From GCA-2725625 sp964574215 (GTDB taxonomy: Bacteria > Pseudomonadota > Alphaproteobacteria > Rhodospirillales > UBA2165), in assembly GCA_964574215.1 (NCBI GenBank), contig CAZNLR010000055.1:1-28916 (forward strand): a stretch of 28,916 nucleotides of DNA. Reading direction: 5' to 3'. Shown here in pieces: positions 1 through 8,885 of this stretch. Position 1 is the first letter of the stretch; each line of letters starts with the position of its first letter. The notes under the pieces were generated by a model. The model was not told the origin of the DNA, made no database searches, and saw only the letters and a program-made list of their open reading frames with translations. A program made the position numbers and the translations under genes.

Positions 1-800
1 GAAAAAAGCCTCGGTTCGATCTCATCGATGGTGAAGCCGGAAACCGGGCAGGCGAACTTGGCCGAAAAGGTGGTGCGATTGCCACTCTCCGCGTCTTCCG
101 TAAAAGCCAATCCGTCGGCCAGTTCGAGGGCCGTTTCGAAACTATCAGCCAACCGTTGTTCCAGTCCTTCGCGCAGCACCAACCGGTCGACCACAACTTC
201 GATATCATGCTTGAAATTTTTTTCCAGTGTCGGCGCTTCGTCGATTTCGTAGTGCTCGCCGTCTATTTTGACTCGCTGGTAGCCCTTCTTGGCCAGCTCC
301 TGCAGTTCCTTGCGGTATTCACCCTTGCGGCCGCGCACGATGGGCGCCAGAAGATAAAGCCGCGTTCCCTCTTCCATTTCCATCACCCGGTCGACCATCT
401 GGGATACCGTCTGCGCTTCGATAGGCAGTCCGGTGGCGGGTGAATAGGGGACTCCCACCCGGGCAAACATCAGACGCATATAGTCGTAGATTTCGGTAAC
501 CGTACCGACGGTGGAGCGTGGGTTGCGTGAGGTCGTTTTCTGCTCGATGGAAATGGCCGGGGATAGGCCTTCGATGGAATCGACATCCGGTTTTTGCATC
601 AGCTCCAGGAACTGACGGGCGTAGGCCGACAGGCTTTCCACATACCGCCGCTGGCCTTCCGCATAGATGGTATCGAATGCCAGAGACGACTTGCCCGACC
701 CGGAAAGCCCGGTGATCACAGTCAGTGAATCACGGGGAATTTCAACGTCGATATTCTTCAGATTGTGTTCGCGCGCCCGGCGCACATGTATTTTCGCCAT
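1..800 (-). CDS. uvrA: Excinuclease ABC subunit A, N-terminal part (runs off left edge)
   Basis: UvrA is the damage-recognition ATPase of UvrABC nucleotide excision repair; it dimerises, loads UvrB at lesions and acts in the cytoplasm. The window holds the first 266 residues, starting at ATG 798-800 with the typical start MAKIHVRRAREHNLKNI. The Walker A loop GLSGSGKSS lies at residues 31-39, followed by the conserved stretch EGQRRYVESLSAYARQFL and the beginning of the UvrB-binding region. Near the edge the first zinc-module position reads FACPVSGFT, so the second Cys of the usual CxxC is Ser; I recall this as common in alphaproteobacterial UvrA. The gene lies 45 bp downstream of a solute-binding protein gene on the same strand. 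I saw no alphaproteobacterial LexA box (GTTC-N7-GTTC) just upstream. No stop codon is present, so the C-terminal two thirds are outside the window. Confidence 0.97.
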   Translation of the reverse strand, partial: MAKIHVRRAREHNLKNIDVEIPRDSLTVITGLSGSGKSSLAFDTIYAEGQRRYVESLSAYARQFLELMQKPDVDSIEGLSPAISIEQKTTSRNPRSTVGTVTEIYDYMRLMFARVGVPYSPATGLPIEAQTVSQMVDRVMEMEEGTRLYLLAPIVRGRKGEYRKELQELAKKGYQRVKIDGEHYEIDEAPTLEKNFKHDIEVVVDRLVLREGLEQRLADSFETALELADGLAFTEDAESGNRTTFSAKFACPVSGFTIDEIEPRLF

Positions 801-845
801 ATTGGTTATATGGACCGAGAAATCGGAAAAAGCGAGTCCGGATTT

Positions 846-1607
846 CTACTCTCCCAGCCGGCCGGTAAAAGCGTATTTGGCGATCAATGCACGGCCTTTA
901 TCGGTGTCTTGGAAGCGGACCATAGCGTTGTGGATGTCCAAAACGCGCTTTTCGGTATTGTCAAAACGCTTATTCAGGCAAAGAAATGCGTCAAACCGTC
1001 GCACCTCATAGGCCCGGTAGGCCGGAATATCTTTCCGCGATTTGATTAAATACTGAAACCGTTCCTTAAACTCCAAAAGATACATGGACCGCTCATGGGT
1101 AAACATGGAAATAAGGCCATTTGCGTGGGCAAGCATATACTTGTTGGACGGATCCAGATACTTGGCCATGCCGCCGTAACCGTGTTGCTTCAAAACACGC
1201 GTGTTTTTCAATTCACCAATAGATGCCAGGGGCGGCTGAATGGCGTTCTGATACAAGGTGACATGCACCGAGACAAATCTTGGCCCATACGCATAGTGGG
1301 GCCGCTTTCCTCTGCTGAAGTCACCGCAGGCATAGAGATCTATACCATCCCCATTTTTCATCATGGCAGTGATTCTTTTGGGCGGAAGTTGCTGATATTT
1401 GACGTCATAGCCGAGGCTGGGAAGCACATGCCCATAAAAGGAAACAAGCATGCCCGGACCTTGTGGATTATTAAGAGCGTTCGGTGTGCTGAATGGCGGA
1501 AAAGTCGAAAACGCCACAACTAATTTTTCCGCATGTAATGAAGTCGGTATCAGAATTGAAACCGCCAAGAAGACACTCATAATCGACTTGTTAGGCTGGC
1601 AGAACAT
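846..1607 (-). CDS. Periplasmic solute-binding protein, family 3-like
   Basis: This is a 253-residue exported protein resembling the extracellular solute-binding proteins (SBP_bac_3 type) that present small polar solutes to ABC importers or act as sensors. Residues 1-26 form a signal peptide with a hydrophobic core (SVFLAVSILIPT) and a likely cut after SLHA before EKLVV. The mature start (EKLVVAFSTFPPFSTP) and the later GYDVKYQQLPPKRITAMM stretch resemble the first lobe of this fold. AAGGAA lies just upstream of ATG 1605-1607. No permease or ATPase gene is adjacent, so it may be an orphan binding protein. The substrate cannot be told. It is read in the same direction as uvrA, 45 bp ahead of it, and could be cotranscribed with it. 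The family assignment is from general pattern only and the protein is clearly divergent. Confidence 0.6.
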   Translation of the reverse strand: MFCQPNKSIMSVFLAVSILIPTSLHAEKLVVAFSTFPPFSTPNALNNPQGPGMLVSFYGHVLPSLGYDVKYQQLPPKRITAMMKNGDGIDLYACGDFSRGKRPHYAYGPRFVSVHVTLYQNAIQPPLASIGELKNTRVLKQHGYGGMAKYLDPSNKYMLAHANGLISMFTHERSMYLLEFKERFQYLIKSRKDIPAYRAYEVRRFDAFLCLNKRFDNTEKRVLDIHNAMVRFQDTDKGRALIAKYAFTGRLGE

Positions 1608-1765
1608 ATATTTCCTTCAATGTCGTATCTGAAAAAAATATTACCAAAAATTATGCCAAGAAATATAAGAATACCTGTGAAAAGTAGGGTGCCGAGGCGT
1701 GAAAGACAAATCAAATCTCGGTCATTTTTTCTTGAGGCGGATCAATTGGATAAAGGTTGAGCGTC

Positions 1766-2935
1766 CTAATGACGAGGGCGCAAGGCGGGGGTCATCACGG
1801 CGAATACCGCCATCAGAATACTCAATGCCGCTGCCGTTATGTACAGTTGATCGAAACTGCCGATGGCGAGAAAGGCGCCGGCTGCGACCGGTGAAATTGT
1901 TTGAGCAAGGCGCAGACCAAAGCTGCTGGCCGAAGAAAAGGTTCCGCGCAAATCTTCCGGCGCACCGTCCAGTAAAATCACCTGAAGCGAGGGGCGGACG
2001 ATACCGAACGATCCGCCGTAGCAAATGGCGGTGAAAATAAGCGCCCAAGGCGTTGAAACGAAAATTACCGCGATCATACCCACGCCCAACACCACAAAGG
2101 AAGCGGTGATCAGCACCCGGTAGGAAAGTAATTGCACGATGCGTCCCAACTGCGTCGCCAGAAGGGCGCCGGATGCCGCCCGAGAGGAAAGGATAAACCC
2201 GATTAACACTTCCGCTGCCGCAAACTGATCTTTCATGAATACGGGGAGGTAGGTGACGAAAGCGCCAAACCCTATAAAAATAAATCCGACCGTCATAAAA
2301 ATTAGGGCGCGGACCCGCCGGTCCATCAAATTGTTCCAGGCATGACCCAGAAAGGCGCGGGTTTCCTTTTTCTCCAAGGGCGGCATATTCTCTGTGGCGT
2401 ACAGCAGGTAGATTCCCAAAGGAATTCCCAAAAGACTAACTAGAAACGGATAAAACCAGGCAATGGCCGCCAAGGTGCCGCCAACCAACGGTAACAATCC
2501 GCTCCCGACATTTTGCGTTGCGCCGACGTAACCCATCACCCGTACCCGGTCATGGCCGGTAAAAAAGTCTCCAACCATGGCGACGTTTAGGGCCGACAGC
2601 GCGCAGGCGCCAATCCCCTGAATAAATCTGAGGACAAAGAGGGTTTCCTGATCGGGCGCAAAAGCGCAAGCGCTGCCCGCCAGGGAAAACAACACCAGCG
2701 AGGGAACGATAACCCGCCTTTTTCCGAATCGGTCGGCCAATAAGCCGACAATGGGCATAAAAAAGAGCCCCGGCAGCGAATAGGCCGCCATAATCCAGCC
2801 CACGTTTTGGGTCGATATGTCCAGTGCCGCCTGAACGCTGGGCAAGGCCGGTGAAATCACCGGAAAACCCAGCAACGACACAAATGTGAGGGAAATAACG
2901 GAAAAAAGTCCGTGATTGAACGGTGGGCGCGCCAT
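1766..2935 (-). CDS. MFS transporter, drug/metabolite efflux type
   Basis: A 389-residue integral membrane protein of the major facilitator superfamily with about 12 hydrophobic segments, the usual number and length for a secondary transporter using the proton gradient. The diagnostic loop 2-3 motif A is clear at residues 64-74 (GLLADRFGKRR). A helix-rich first half, a charged central loop (MPPLEKKETRAF) and a second six-helix half follow. The start at ATG 2933-2935 gives a short N-terminal tail before helix 1. The upstream Shine-Dalgarno is weak. It is divergent from ssb, with about 140 bp between the two starts holding both promoters. Substrate unknown; a multidrug or small-metabolite exporter (Bcr/CflA or arabinose-efflux type) is the usual guess for such sequences. 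Confidence 0.88.
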   Translation of the reverse strand: MARPPFNHGLFSVISLTFVSLLGFPVISPALPSVQAALDISTQNVGWIMAAYSLPGLFFMPIVGLLADRFGKRRVIVPSLVLFSLAGSACAFAPDQETLFVLRFIQGIGACALSALNVAMVGDFFTGHDRVRVMGYVGATQNVGSGLLPLVGGTLAAIAWFYPFLVSLLGIPLGIYLLYATENMPPLEKKETRAFLGHAWNNLMDRRVRALIFMTVGFIFIGFGAFVTYLPVFMKDQFAAAEVLIGFILSSRAASGALLATQLGRIVQLLSYRVLITASFVVLGVGMIAVIFVSTPWALIFTAICYGGSFGIVRPSLQVILLDGAPEDLRGTFSSASSFGLRLAQTISPVAAGAFLAIGSFDQLYITAAALSILMAVFAVMTPALRPRH

Positions 2936-3076
2936 GAGTATTCAATAACGGTTCTCATCGATTACCGAAAGCACAATCAAATATTCCAGCAAATAATCCG
3001 GGGCGGCAACTTTTGAGTCGAACCTCGGGCAGAATCGCGCTACTAAGACTGCATCTTTTAAAAAACGGGGGCCCTT

Positions 3077-3559
3077 ATGGCAGGCAGCGTCAACAAAGTA
3101 ATTCTGGTCGGTAATCTCGGCCGCGATCCTGAAATCCGCTTTTCCCAGGACGGTAAAAAAATCGTCAACATGTCCCTGGCGACATCGGAAAGCTGGAACG
3201 ACAAGGCAACCGGCGAGCGCCGGGAAAAAACGGAATGGCACCGGGTGGTTATTTTTAACGACCGGCTGGCCGATGTGGCGGAAAAATATATAAAAAAGGG
3301 GTCCAAGGTCTATGTGGAAGGCCAACTCCAAACCCGCAAATGGACGGATAATGCAGGCGTCGAAAAGTATTCAACCGAAGTCGTCCTGCAGAATTTCCGC
3401 GGCGAACTGACCATGCTGGACAGCCGCGGTGGCGGTGAAGGCGGCGGCGGATATTCGGGCGGCGGCGGGTCCGGCGGCGACGTTCAGGAACCTGACTACG
3501 GACCGGGACCCGGCGGTGCCGGCGCCGGTGACGACCTTGACGACGAAATTCCCTTTTAG
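3077..3559 (+). CDS. ssb: Single-stranded DNA-binding protein
   Basis: SSB coats single-stranded DNA as a homotetramer and recruits replication, repair and recombination proteins through its C-terminal tip. The 160-residue protein starts MAGSVNKVILVGNLG, followed by the OB fold (about residues 4-112, including ATSESWNDK, EKTEWHRVV and GSKVYVEGQL). A Gly-rich flexible linker of about 35 residues comes next, and the protein ends with the acidic tip DDLDDEIPF, the docking peptide of bacterial SSBs. The length is normal for the family. A purine run GGGGG lies just upstream of ATG 3077. It is separated from uvrA by a binding protein and an MFS gene, whereas the two are often directly divergent. 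The hydrolase gene follows after 42 bp on the same strand and may be cotranscribed. Confidence 0.97.
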   Translation: MAGSVNKVILVGNLGRDPEIRFSQDGKKIVNMSLATSESWNDKATGERREKTEWHRVVIFNDRLADVAEKYIKKGSKVYVEGQLQTRKWTDNAGVEKYSTEVVLQNFRGELTMLDSRGGGEGGGGYSGGGGSGGDVQEPDYGPGPGGAGAGDDLDDEIPF

Positions 3560-3601
3560 CAGTTAAATCGCGACGGGGCGCGAAATATTGGGTTCCCGGA
3601 A

Positions 3602-4372
3602 ATGACACTTGCCTTCACGGAATACGGAGAAGGGCCTCCGATCGTTGTTCTGCACGGGGTATTCGGCTCGGGACGGAACTGGACGGCTATCGCCAAGCAG
3701 TTGGCCGGCAATCATAGAGTCGTCACAGTTGATATGCCCAACCACGGCGATTCACCCTGGATCGATGAAGTCACCTATGAATTAATGGCGATCGCCGTCT
3801 ATGAATTCCTGGTTCTCCATGACCTCGTGGGGGCGACCGTCCTGGCCCACTCCATGGGCGGCAAAGCGGCAATGACCTTGGCGCTGACCAAGCCGGAAGC
3901 CATCGGCCGCCTGGTGGTGGTCGATATTTCACCGGTGACCTACGACCATTCCTCGCTGGATACCATCGAAGCCCTGGAGGCTATTGATTTGAGCCGGGTG
4001 AAAACACGACGCGACGCCCATGTTCAATTGATGGACCATATCACCGACGGGCCGTTACGTGATTTTCTATTGCAGAATTTGCGCAAGGAGGGCGATGGCT
4101 ACGCATGGCGGATTAATTTGGCGGCCTTGAAAGACGGTCTGGATGCGCTCCACGGTTTCCCCGAATTCCATCCCGATGTACATTTCGACGGCCCCGCCAT
4201 GTTTATCGATGGCGCTCAGTCAAACTTTATCCGTTCCGAGTATCATGATGAAATTAGCCGCCTGTTTCCAAAGGCTGATATCATTGAAATATCCGATGCC
4301 GGTCATTGGGTGCATGCCGATCAACCGGATATACTGCTCGGCCATCTCAAGAGTTTTTTATCGGAGAATTGA
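3602..4372 (+). CDS. Alpha/beta-fold hydrolase (YbfF-like esterase)
   Basis: A 256-residue serine hydrolase of the alpha/beta-hydrolase fold, most like the YbfF group of small acyl-ester or thioesterases. The oxyanion-side motif LHGVFGSGRNW lies at residues 17-27 and the nucleophile elbow AHSMGGKA places Ser84. A likely acid is Asp108 in VVVDISPVTY (the YbfF position), and the catalytic His is His235 in SDAGHWVHADQP. There is no signal peptide, so it is cytoplasmic. It begins 42 bp after ssb on the same strand and is followed by a strong double-hairpin terminator, so ssb and this gene probably form one unit. The natural substrate is unknown. Confidence is high for the fold and moderate for the subgroup. 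Confidence 0.88.
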   Translation: MTLAFTEYGEGPPIVVLHGVFGSGRNWTAIAKQLAGNHRVVTVDMPNHGDSPWIDEVTYELMAIAVYEFLVLHDLVGATVLAHSMGGKAAMTLALTKPEAIGRLVVVDISPVTYDHSSLDTIEALEAIDLSRVKTRRDAHVQLMDHITDGPLRDFLLQNLRKEGDGYAWRINLAALKDGLDALHGFPEFHPDVHFDGPAMFIDGAQSNFIRSEYHDEISRLFPKADIIEISDAGHWVHADQPDILLGHLKSFLSEN

Positions 4373-4382
4373 TCCGGTATGT

Positions 4383-4431
4383 TGGCGGATACGTTCCGCC
4401 AGACCTGAGTCATAAACTCAGATCGCCTTTT
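4383..4431. terminator. Double-hairpin terminator between converging genes
   Basis: Two perfect hairpins follow the hydrolase stop codon. The first has a 7-bp stem, TGGCGGA paired with TCCGCCA, around a TACGT loop (4383-4401). The second has a 6-bp stem, CTGAGT with ACTCAG, around CATAA (4405-4421), followed by a T run at 4428-4431. The element sits in the 74-bp gap between the converging hydrolase and MFS genes and could stop transcription from both sides. The T run favours the plus-strand direction. Confidence 0.65.
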
Positions 4432-4446
4432 CCCGCCCAATGTTCG

Positions 4447-5649
4447 TCATACCGCAGCCCGCGCCCGCCGATCCGCCCGTTGTCTCAAGCCCAGCCACAA
4501 GGCGGCGCTAAACATAATGGCAATCATTGGTACAGTTGCAAAATTCACCCACGCCCAGCCAAGGAAATGATAAATGGTGCCGGAGAAAAGTGACGAGATT
4601 GCCATGGTCGTGAAGACGATAAGATCATTGGTACCCTGAACTTTTGCCCGTTCCGACGGTGTATGAACCTCGGTCAACATGACCGAACCGCCCGTGAAGG
4701 AAAAATTCCAGCCGATACCCAATAAGAAAAGGGCCGTCCAGAAATGGGCTAGCGTCTGTCCGGAAAGGGCGACGGCGACAGCGCAGGCGAACATAAATGT
4801 ACCGACCAGAATAATGCGCAGTGAGCCGAAGCGTTTGATCAAGTTGCCGGTAAAGAAACCGGGTGCAAACATGCCGACCACATGCCACTGAACCACCGAG
4901 GCCGTGCTCTCCGTCGGGAACAGGCCCAGTTTCATCGTGACGGGGGTTGCCGTCATCAGCAGATTCATGGTCGCATAGCCGAAAGCGGCGGCAATCAAAG
5001 CGACGATAAATTTGGGTTGCGCCATGATCTCGCCGAGAGGCCGGCCTTTGTCCTCATATTCCAGTTTGGTAAGTTTCGGGATGTCGATGGCCAGAACGAT
5101 AAACCCGGACAACAACGTGAAGCACATCAGGGCACCGAAAGCGCCCATAAATTCAGCCGCAGGGAACAAGTCTTTGGTCAGCAGCGTGGATTGAGGCCCG
5201 ACGAAAGCGCCGACCACACCGGCAGCGACCACTAGCGAAATGGCCATTGGTTTAAAATCGGTAGGTGCCGCATCGGCGGCGGCAAAGCGGTATTGCTGGG
5301 CTGATCCCGAATAAACACCGAACAGGAATATGCCGATGTTGAACAAGAGAAAACTATTCTCGCCGATGGCGTACATGCAAATGCCGCCGCCGACGGCGCC
5401 GATCAGGGAACCCGTAACGAAACCCAATTTACGCCCCACGCGCCGCATCAGCAGGGCCGAGGGGAGGGTCGAAGCCGCCGTACCGACCAGCATCATGGTT
5501 ATGGGAGCCGTCACCAGTGTTAGATTGCCGTCCAGCATATTGACGGCGACCAACGAAGCAGCCAGAAAGGTTAGTCCTCGTCCGCTGTTGAACAGGACTT
5601 GGCAGAAGGCCAGGACCAGCACATTTCGTTTATCCACTGAGAGAGACAT
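4447..5649 (-). CDS. MFS transporter
   Basis: A 400-residue integral membrane protein with about 12 hydrophobic segments and an MFS layout. A degraded motif A lies in the first cytoplasmic loop (LLMRRVGRKLGF, around residues 66-77). A central loop with charges (KLTKLEYEDKGRPLGEIM) divides the two six-helix bundles. The start is well supported: AAAGGAGG lies a few bases upstream of ATG 5647-5649. It is not closely similar to the MFS protein at 1766-2935, so it does not look like a recent duplicate. It faces the hydrolase gene across a terminator and is divergent from gyrA. Substrate unknown; the C-terminal tail is Arg-rich (RQRADRRARAAV). Confidence 0.87.
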   Translation of the reverse strand: MSLSVDKRNVLVLAFCQVLFNSGRGLTFLAASLVAVNMLDGNLTLVTAPITMMLVGTAASTLPSALLMRRVGRKLGFVTGSLIGAVGGGICMYAIGENSFLLFNIGIFLFGVYSGSAQQYRFAAADAAPTDFKPMAISLVVAAGVVGAFVGPQSTLLTKDLFPAAEFMGAFGALMCFTLLSGFIVLAIDIPKLTKLEYEDKGRPLGEIMAQPKFIVALIAAAFGYATMNLLMTATPVTMKLGLFPTESTASVVQWHVVGMFAPGFFTGNLIKRFGSLRIILVGTFMFACAVAVALSGQTLAHFWTALFLLGIGWNFSFTGGSVMLTEVHTPSERAKVQGTNDLIVFTTMAISSLFSGTIYHFLGWAWVNFATVPMIAIMFSAALWLGLRQRADRRARAAV

Positions 5650-5948
5650 GGCCCTCCTTTAGGGGAAGCGGGCATCGGTTGCAAGACTCCTCCCGCTGGA
5701 ACGATGGCGAATTTCCAGTCAAGAATTTTTGCGAAATAAGAGCGATTCGGGCGATTTTTCAAGCTGAAATTGGATAAACCGGGCCGCCGAATGTAATCCT
5801 GATAATTACCTCAAGATAAATAAAATAATCGTTTTATATCAATTGGTTAAATAGTCATATAATTTACTTATTTTGCCCTTGTTCGGTTGTTATATGGGGT
5901 GTGATTTGGTATAAATCTTAATCACATTTTGACACCGCAAAAGTTGGT
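5650..5948. other. AT-rich divergent intergenic region upstream of gyrA
   Basis: About 300 bases without a gene lie between the MFS start (minus) and the gyrA open frame (plus). The left part holds the AGGAGG ribosome site of the MFS gene. The middle, about 5800-5870, is very AT-rich, and the right part carries a convincing sigma70-type promoter for gyrA, listed separately. No RNA gene or clear operator was seen. Confidence 0.5.
5887..5915 (+). promoter_or_regulatory. Putative sigma70 promoter of gyrA
   Basis: TTGTTA (5887-5892) and TATAAA (5910-5915) are separated by exactly 17 bases, close to the sigma70 consensus. The predicted transcription start near 5922 would give a leader of about 60 nt to the preferred TTG start of gyrA at 5982. 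Confidence 0.55.
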
Positions 5949-5981
5949 TTGCGGTACTTTAAAACAATCCGGAATTGCCTC

Positions 5982-8867
5982 TTGACCCCACCTGATGACC
6001 TTCCGCCAGATGACGTTTCTCCCGGCGGACCACCCGACGATATTCCGCCCGAAGACGGAACCGGCGGGCCTCCCAAAGAATTCAACGTAACGCCCGTCAG
6101 CATCGAGGAGGAGATGAAAAGCTCCTATCTCGATTACGCCATGAGCGTCATCGTCAGCCGCGCCTTGCCGGATGTGAGGGACGGATTAAAGCCGGTGCAC
6201 CGGCGGATTATCTACGCCATGAAGGAAGGCGGTTACGATTATAACCGGCCATTCCGCAAATCGGCCCGCATCGTCGGTGATGTCATGGGTAAATATCACC
6301 CCCATGGCGACACGGCGATCTATGATTCCCTGGTGCGGATGGCGCAGGACTTCTCGTTACGGCTGCCGCTCATCCAGGGGCAGGGCAATTTCGGCTCCAT
6401 GGACGGCGATCGGGCCGCCGCCATGCGGTACACCGAAGCGCGCCTTGCCCGTTCCGCTCATTCCCTGATCGAAGATATCGACAAGGACACCGTCGACTTC
6501 CAGCCCAACTATGACGAAAGCGTCAAGGAACCGACGGTTCTGCCGGCGGAATTTCCCAATCTCCTGGTCAATGGCGCCGGCGGTATCGCCGTCGGCATGG
6601 CGACCAACATTCCGCCCCACAATCTGTCCGAAGTGATCGACGCCTGCTGCGCCGTCATCGACAACCCGGACATCACCATCGACGAACTGATCGAAAACCA
6701 CATTCAAGCGCCCGATTTTCCGACCGGCGGCATTATTCTGGGCCGCGCCGGAATTCTACAGGCGTTCCACACGGGGCGCGGCTCCATCAAGATGCGGGGG
6801 CGCACCCATATCGAGCCGTTCGGCAAAGACCGGGAAGCCATCATCGTTACCGAGGTGCCCTATCAGGTCAATAAGTCCCGCATGATCGAGATCATGGCCG
6901 AAGCGGTGAGGGACAAGAAAATCGAAGGTATCTCCGATTTGCGCGATGAATCGGACCGCCAGGGCGTGCGTGTGGTGATCGAGGTCAAAAGAGACGCCAT
7001 GGCCGAAGTAGTGCTCGCCCAGCTATTTAAGTTTACGCCGCTGCAAACCAGTTTCGGTGTCAATATGCTGGCGCTTAACGGCGGCCAGCCCATGATGATG
7101 AATCTCAAGCAGATTCTTCAGGCCTTTGTGGATTTCCGCGAGGAAGTCATTACCCGCCGCACGGCCTATGAATTGGGTAAGGCCCGCGACCGCGCCCATA
7201 TCATGGTCGGTCTGGCCGTTGCCGTGGAAAACCTGGACCCGGTTATCGCCTTGATCCGCAAAGCCAAAGATTCTGCCGAAGCCCGCGAACAATTGATGGC
7301 CAAGGCCTGGCCGGTAGGCAGCATCGCGCCCTTGATCGAATTGATCGACGACCCTGAACACCGGGTGGAGGACGGCGTCTACAAGCTGTCGGAAGAACAG
7401 GCCAAAGCCATTCTGGATATGCGCCTGCACCGGTTGACCGGGCTGGAACGGGATAAAATCGCCGCCGATCTCAAAGAATTGTGCGACAAGATTGAGGAAT
7501 ACCTAAAAATTCTGGCGTCGAAAGAACTGCTGTTCGATATTCTGCGCAGCGAATTGCTCCGCATGAAGGAGATGTTCGGCAATGATCGCCGTACGACCAT
7601 CGAAGACGCCGAATTCGAGGCCGATATTGAAGACCTCATCCAACGCGAAGACATGGTGGTTACCGTCAGCAGCTCCGGCTACATCAAACGGGTGCCGCTG
7701 TCCGCCTACCGCGCCCAGAACCGTGGCGGCAAAGGCCGTGCGGGGATGAGCACCCGGGATGAGGATTTCGTCAGCCAGGTCTTTGTCGCCAACACCCATC
7801 AGCCGGTCCTCTTTTTCTCTTCCAACGGCATGGCCTACAAGCTCAAAGTCTATAAATTGCCGCAAGGAACGCCCCAGGCGCGGGGCAAGGCGATGGTCAA
7901 TGTCCTGCCGCTGGATGAAGGCGAAACCATTACCACGGTTATGCCATTACCCGAGGACGAAGATACCTGGGAAAACCTGTTTGTCATGTTTGCCACGGCG
8001 TCGGGCGGTGTCCGCCGAAACCGGCTGTCGGACTTCACCAATGTCATGGCCAACGGCAAAATCGCCATGAAACTGAACGAAGGCGATCATCTGGTCAGAG
8101 TTCGGGTGTTCGAGGAAGAGGACAATGTGTTCTTGGCGACCCGCAACGGCAAATGTATCCGCTTCCCGGTCTCCGATGTGCGCGTGTTCTCGAGCCGCAA
8201 TTCCACCGGTGTCCGGGGTATTCGTCTGGCCGATGACGACGATGTAATCGCCATGTCCGGTTTGCGCCATATTAAGGTCGAGGTGGACGAGCGTGACGAA
8301 TATCTGCGGTCTGTTAACGCCAGCCGGCGCTTAGTCGGTGGCGATTATACTGACAGGGATGAAGACAAGGCCAGGGATGAGGAATTGGCGGCCCAATTGG
8401 ACCAGCCCATTTATGTGGAAATGGCGGCAGAGGAAGAATTTATCGTCACCATTACGGAAGATGGCTTCGGCAAACGGTCATCGGCCTACGATTATCGCAT
8501 TTCCAAGCGCGGCGGTAAGGGCATCGATTCCATGGATCTGAAGCGGGGCAAGGAGAGGACGCGTGTGATCTCGATACTTCCCGTTATCGATACCGATCAA
8601 CTGGTCATGGTGTCGGATGGCGGCCAGCTTATCCGCATGCCGGTCGATGGCATAAGCTTTACGGGACGGTCGGCGCGTGGTGTAACCTTATTCCGCGTAT
8701 CCGAGGACGAGCGGGTCGTGTCGGTGTCCCGTATTCGGGATGTGGAAGATAACGGCGAAGACGACACCGCCGAATTGCAAGATGAAACAACTATGGAAGT
8801 CGAATCGTCGGCTGAAGAAGGGCAGGAAACAATAGAAGAGCCCGCAGACGACGAGCAGACAGAATAG
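5982..8867 (+). CDS. gyrA: DNA gyrase subunit A
   Basis: GyrA cuts and rejoins DNA in the A2B2 gyrase, which introduces negative supercoils using ATP. From the chosen start it is 961 residues. The conserved core begins at SIEEEMKSSYLDYAMSV. HPHGDTAIYD gives Thr111 and Asp115 at the quinolone-region positions matching E. coli Ser83 and Asp87, and Tyr150 in MRYTE is the DNA-linking tyrosine. The GyrA box at residues 579-585 reads QNRGGKG, with Asn where Arg or Lys is usual. The six-bladed C-terminal domain ends in a long acidic tail. No ATG lies upstream of the core in frame, and starting at the first internal ATG (6114) would remove conserved sequence. I chose TTG 5982 (start MTPPDD, weak GGA site 8 nt before); TTG 5949 is possible and adds 11 residues. 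The N-terminal extension, rich in Pro, Asp and Gly, is unusual. Confidence 0.97.
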   Translation: MTPPDDLPPDDVSPGGPPDDIPPEDGTGGPPKEFNVTPVSIEEEMKSSYLDYAMSVIVSRALPDVRDGLKPVHRRIIYAMKEGGYDYNRPFRKSARIVGDVMGKYHPHGDTAIYDSLVRMAQDFSLRLPLIQGQGNFGSMDGDRAAAMRYTEARLARSAHSLIEDIDKDTVDFQPNYDESVKEPTVLPAEFPNLLVNGAGGIAVGMATNIPPHNLSEVIDACCAVIDNPDITIDELIENHIQAPDFPTGGIILGRAGILQAFHTGRGSIKMRGRTHIEPFGKDREAIIVTEVPYQVNKSRMIEIMAEAVRDKKIEGISDLRDESDRQGVRVVIEVKRDAMAEVVLAQLFKFTPLQTSFGVNMLALNGGQPMMMNLKQILQAFVDFREEVITRRTAYELGKARDRAHIMVGLAVAVENLDPVIALIRKAKDSAEAREQLMAKAWPVGSIAPLIELIDDPEHRVEDGVYKLSEEQAKAILDMRLHRLTGLERDKIAADLKELCDKIEEYLKILASKELLFDILRSELLRMKEMFGNDRRTTIEDAEFEADIEDLIQREDMVVTVSSSGYIKRVPLSAYRAQNRGGKGRAGMSTRDEDFVSQVFVANTHQPVLFFSSNGMAYKLKVYKLPQGTPQARGKAMVNVLPLDEGETITTVMPLPEDEDTWENLFVMFATASGGVRRNRLSDFTNVMANGKIAMKLNEGDHLVRVRVFEEEDNVFLATRNGKCIRFPVSDVRVFSSRNSTGVRGIRLADDDDVIAMSGLRHIKVEVDERDEYLRSVNASRRLVGGDYTDRDEDKARDEELAAQLDQPIYVEMAAEEEFIVTITEDGFGKRSSAYDYRISKRGGKGIDSMDLKRGKERTRVISILPVIDTDQLVMVSDGGQLIRMPVDGISFTGRSARGVTLFRVSEDERVVSVSRIRDVEDNGEDDTAELQDETTMEVESSAEEGQETIEEPADDEQTE

Positions 8868-8885
8868 AGATTGAGGGAGAAACAC

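Noticed and set aside
800..3076. SOS (LexA) boxes for uvrA or ssb
   Set aside because: No GTTC-N7-GTTC was seen by eye near either start; a full scan was not possible.
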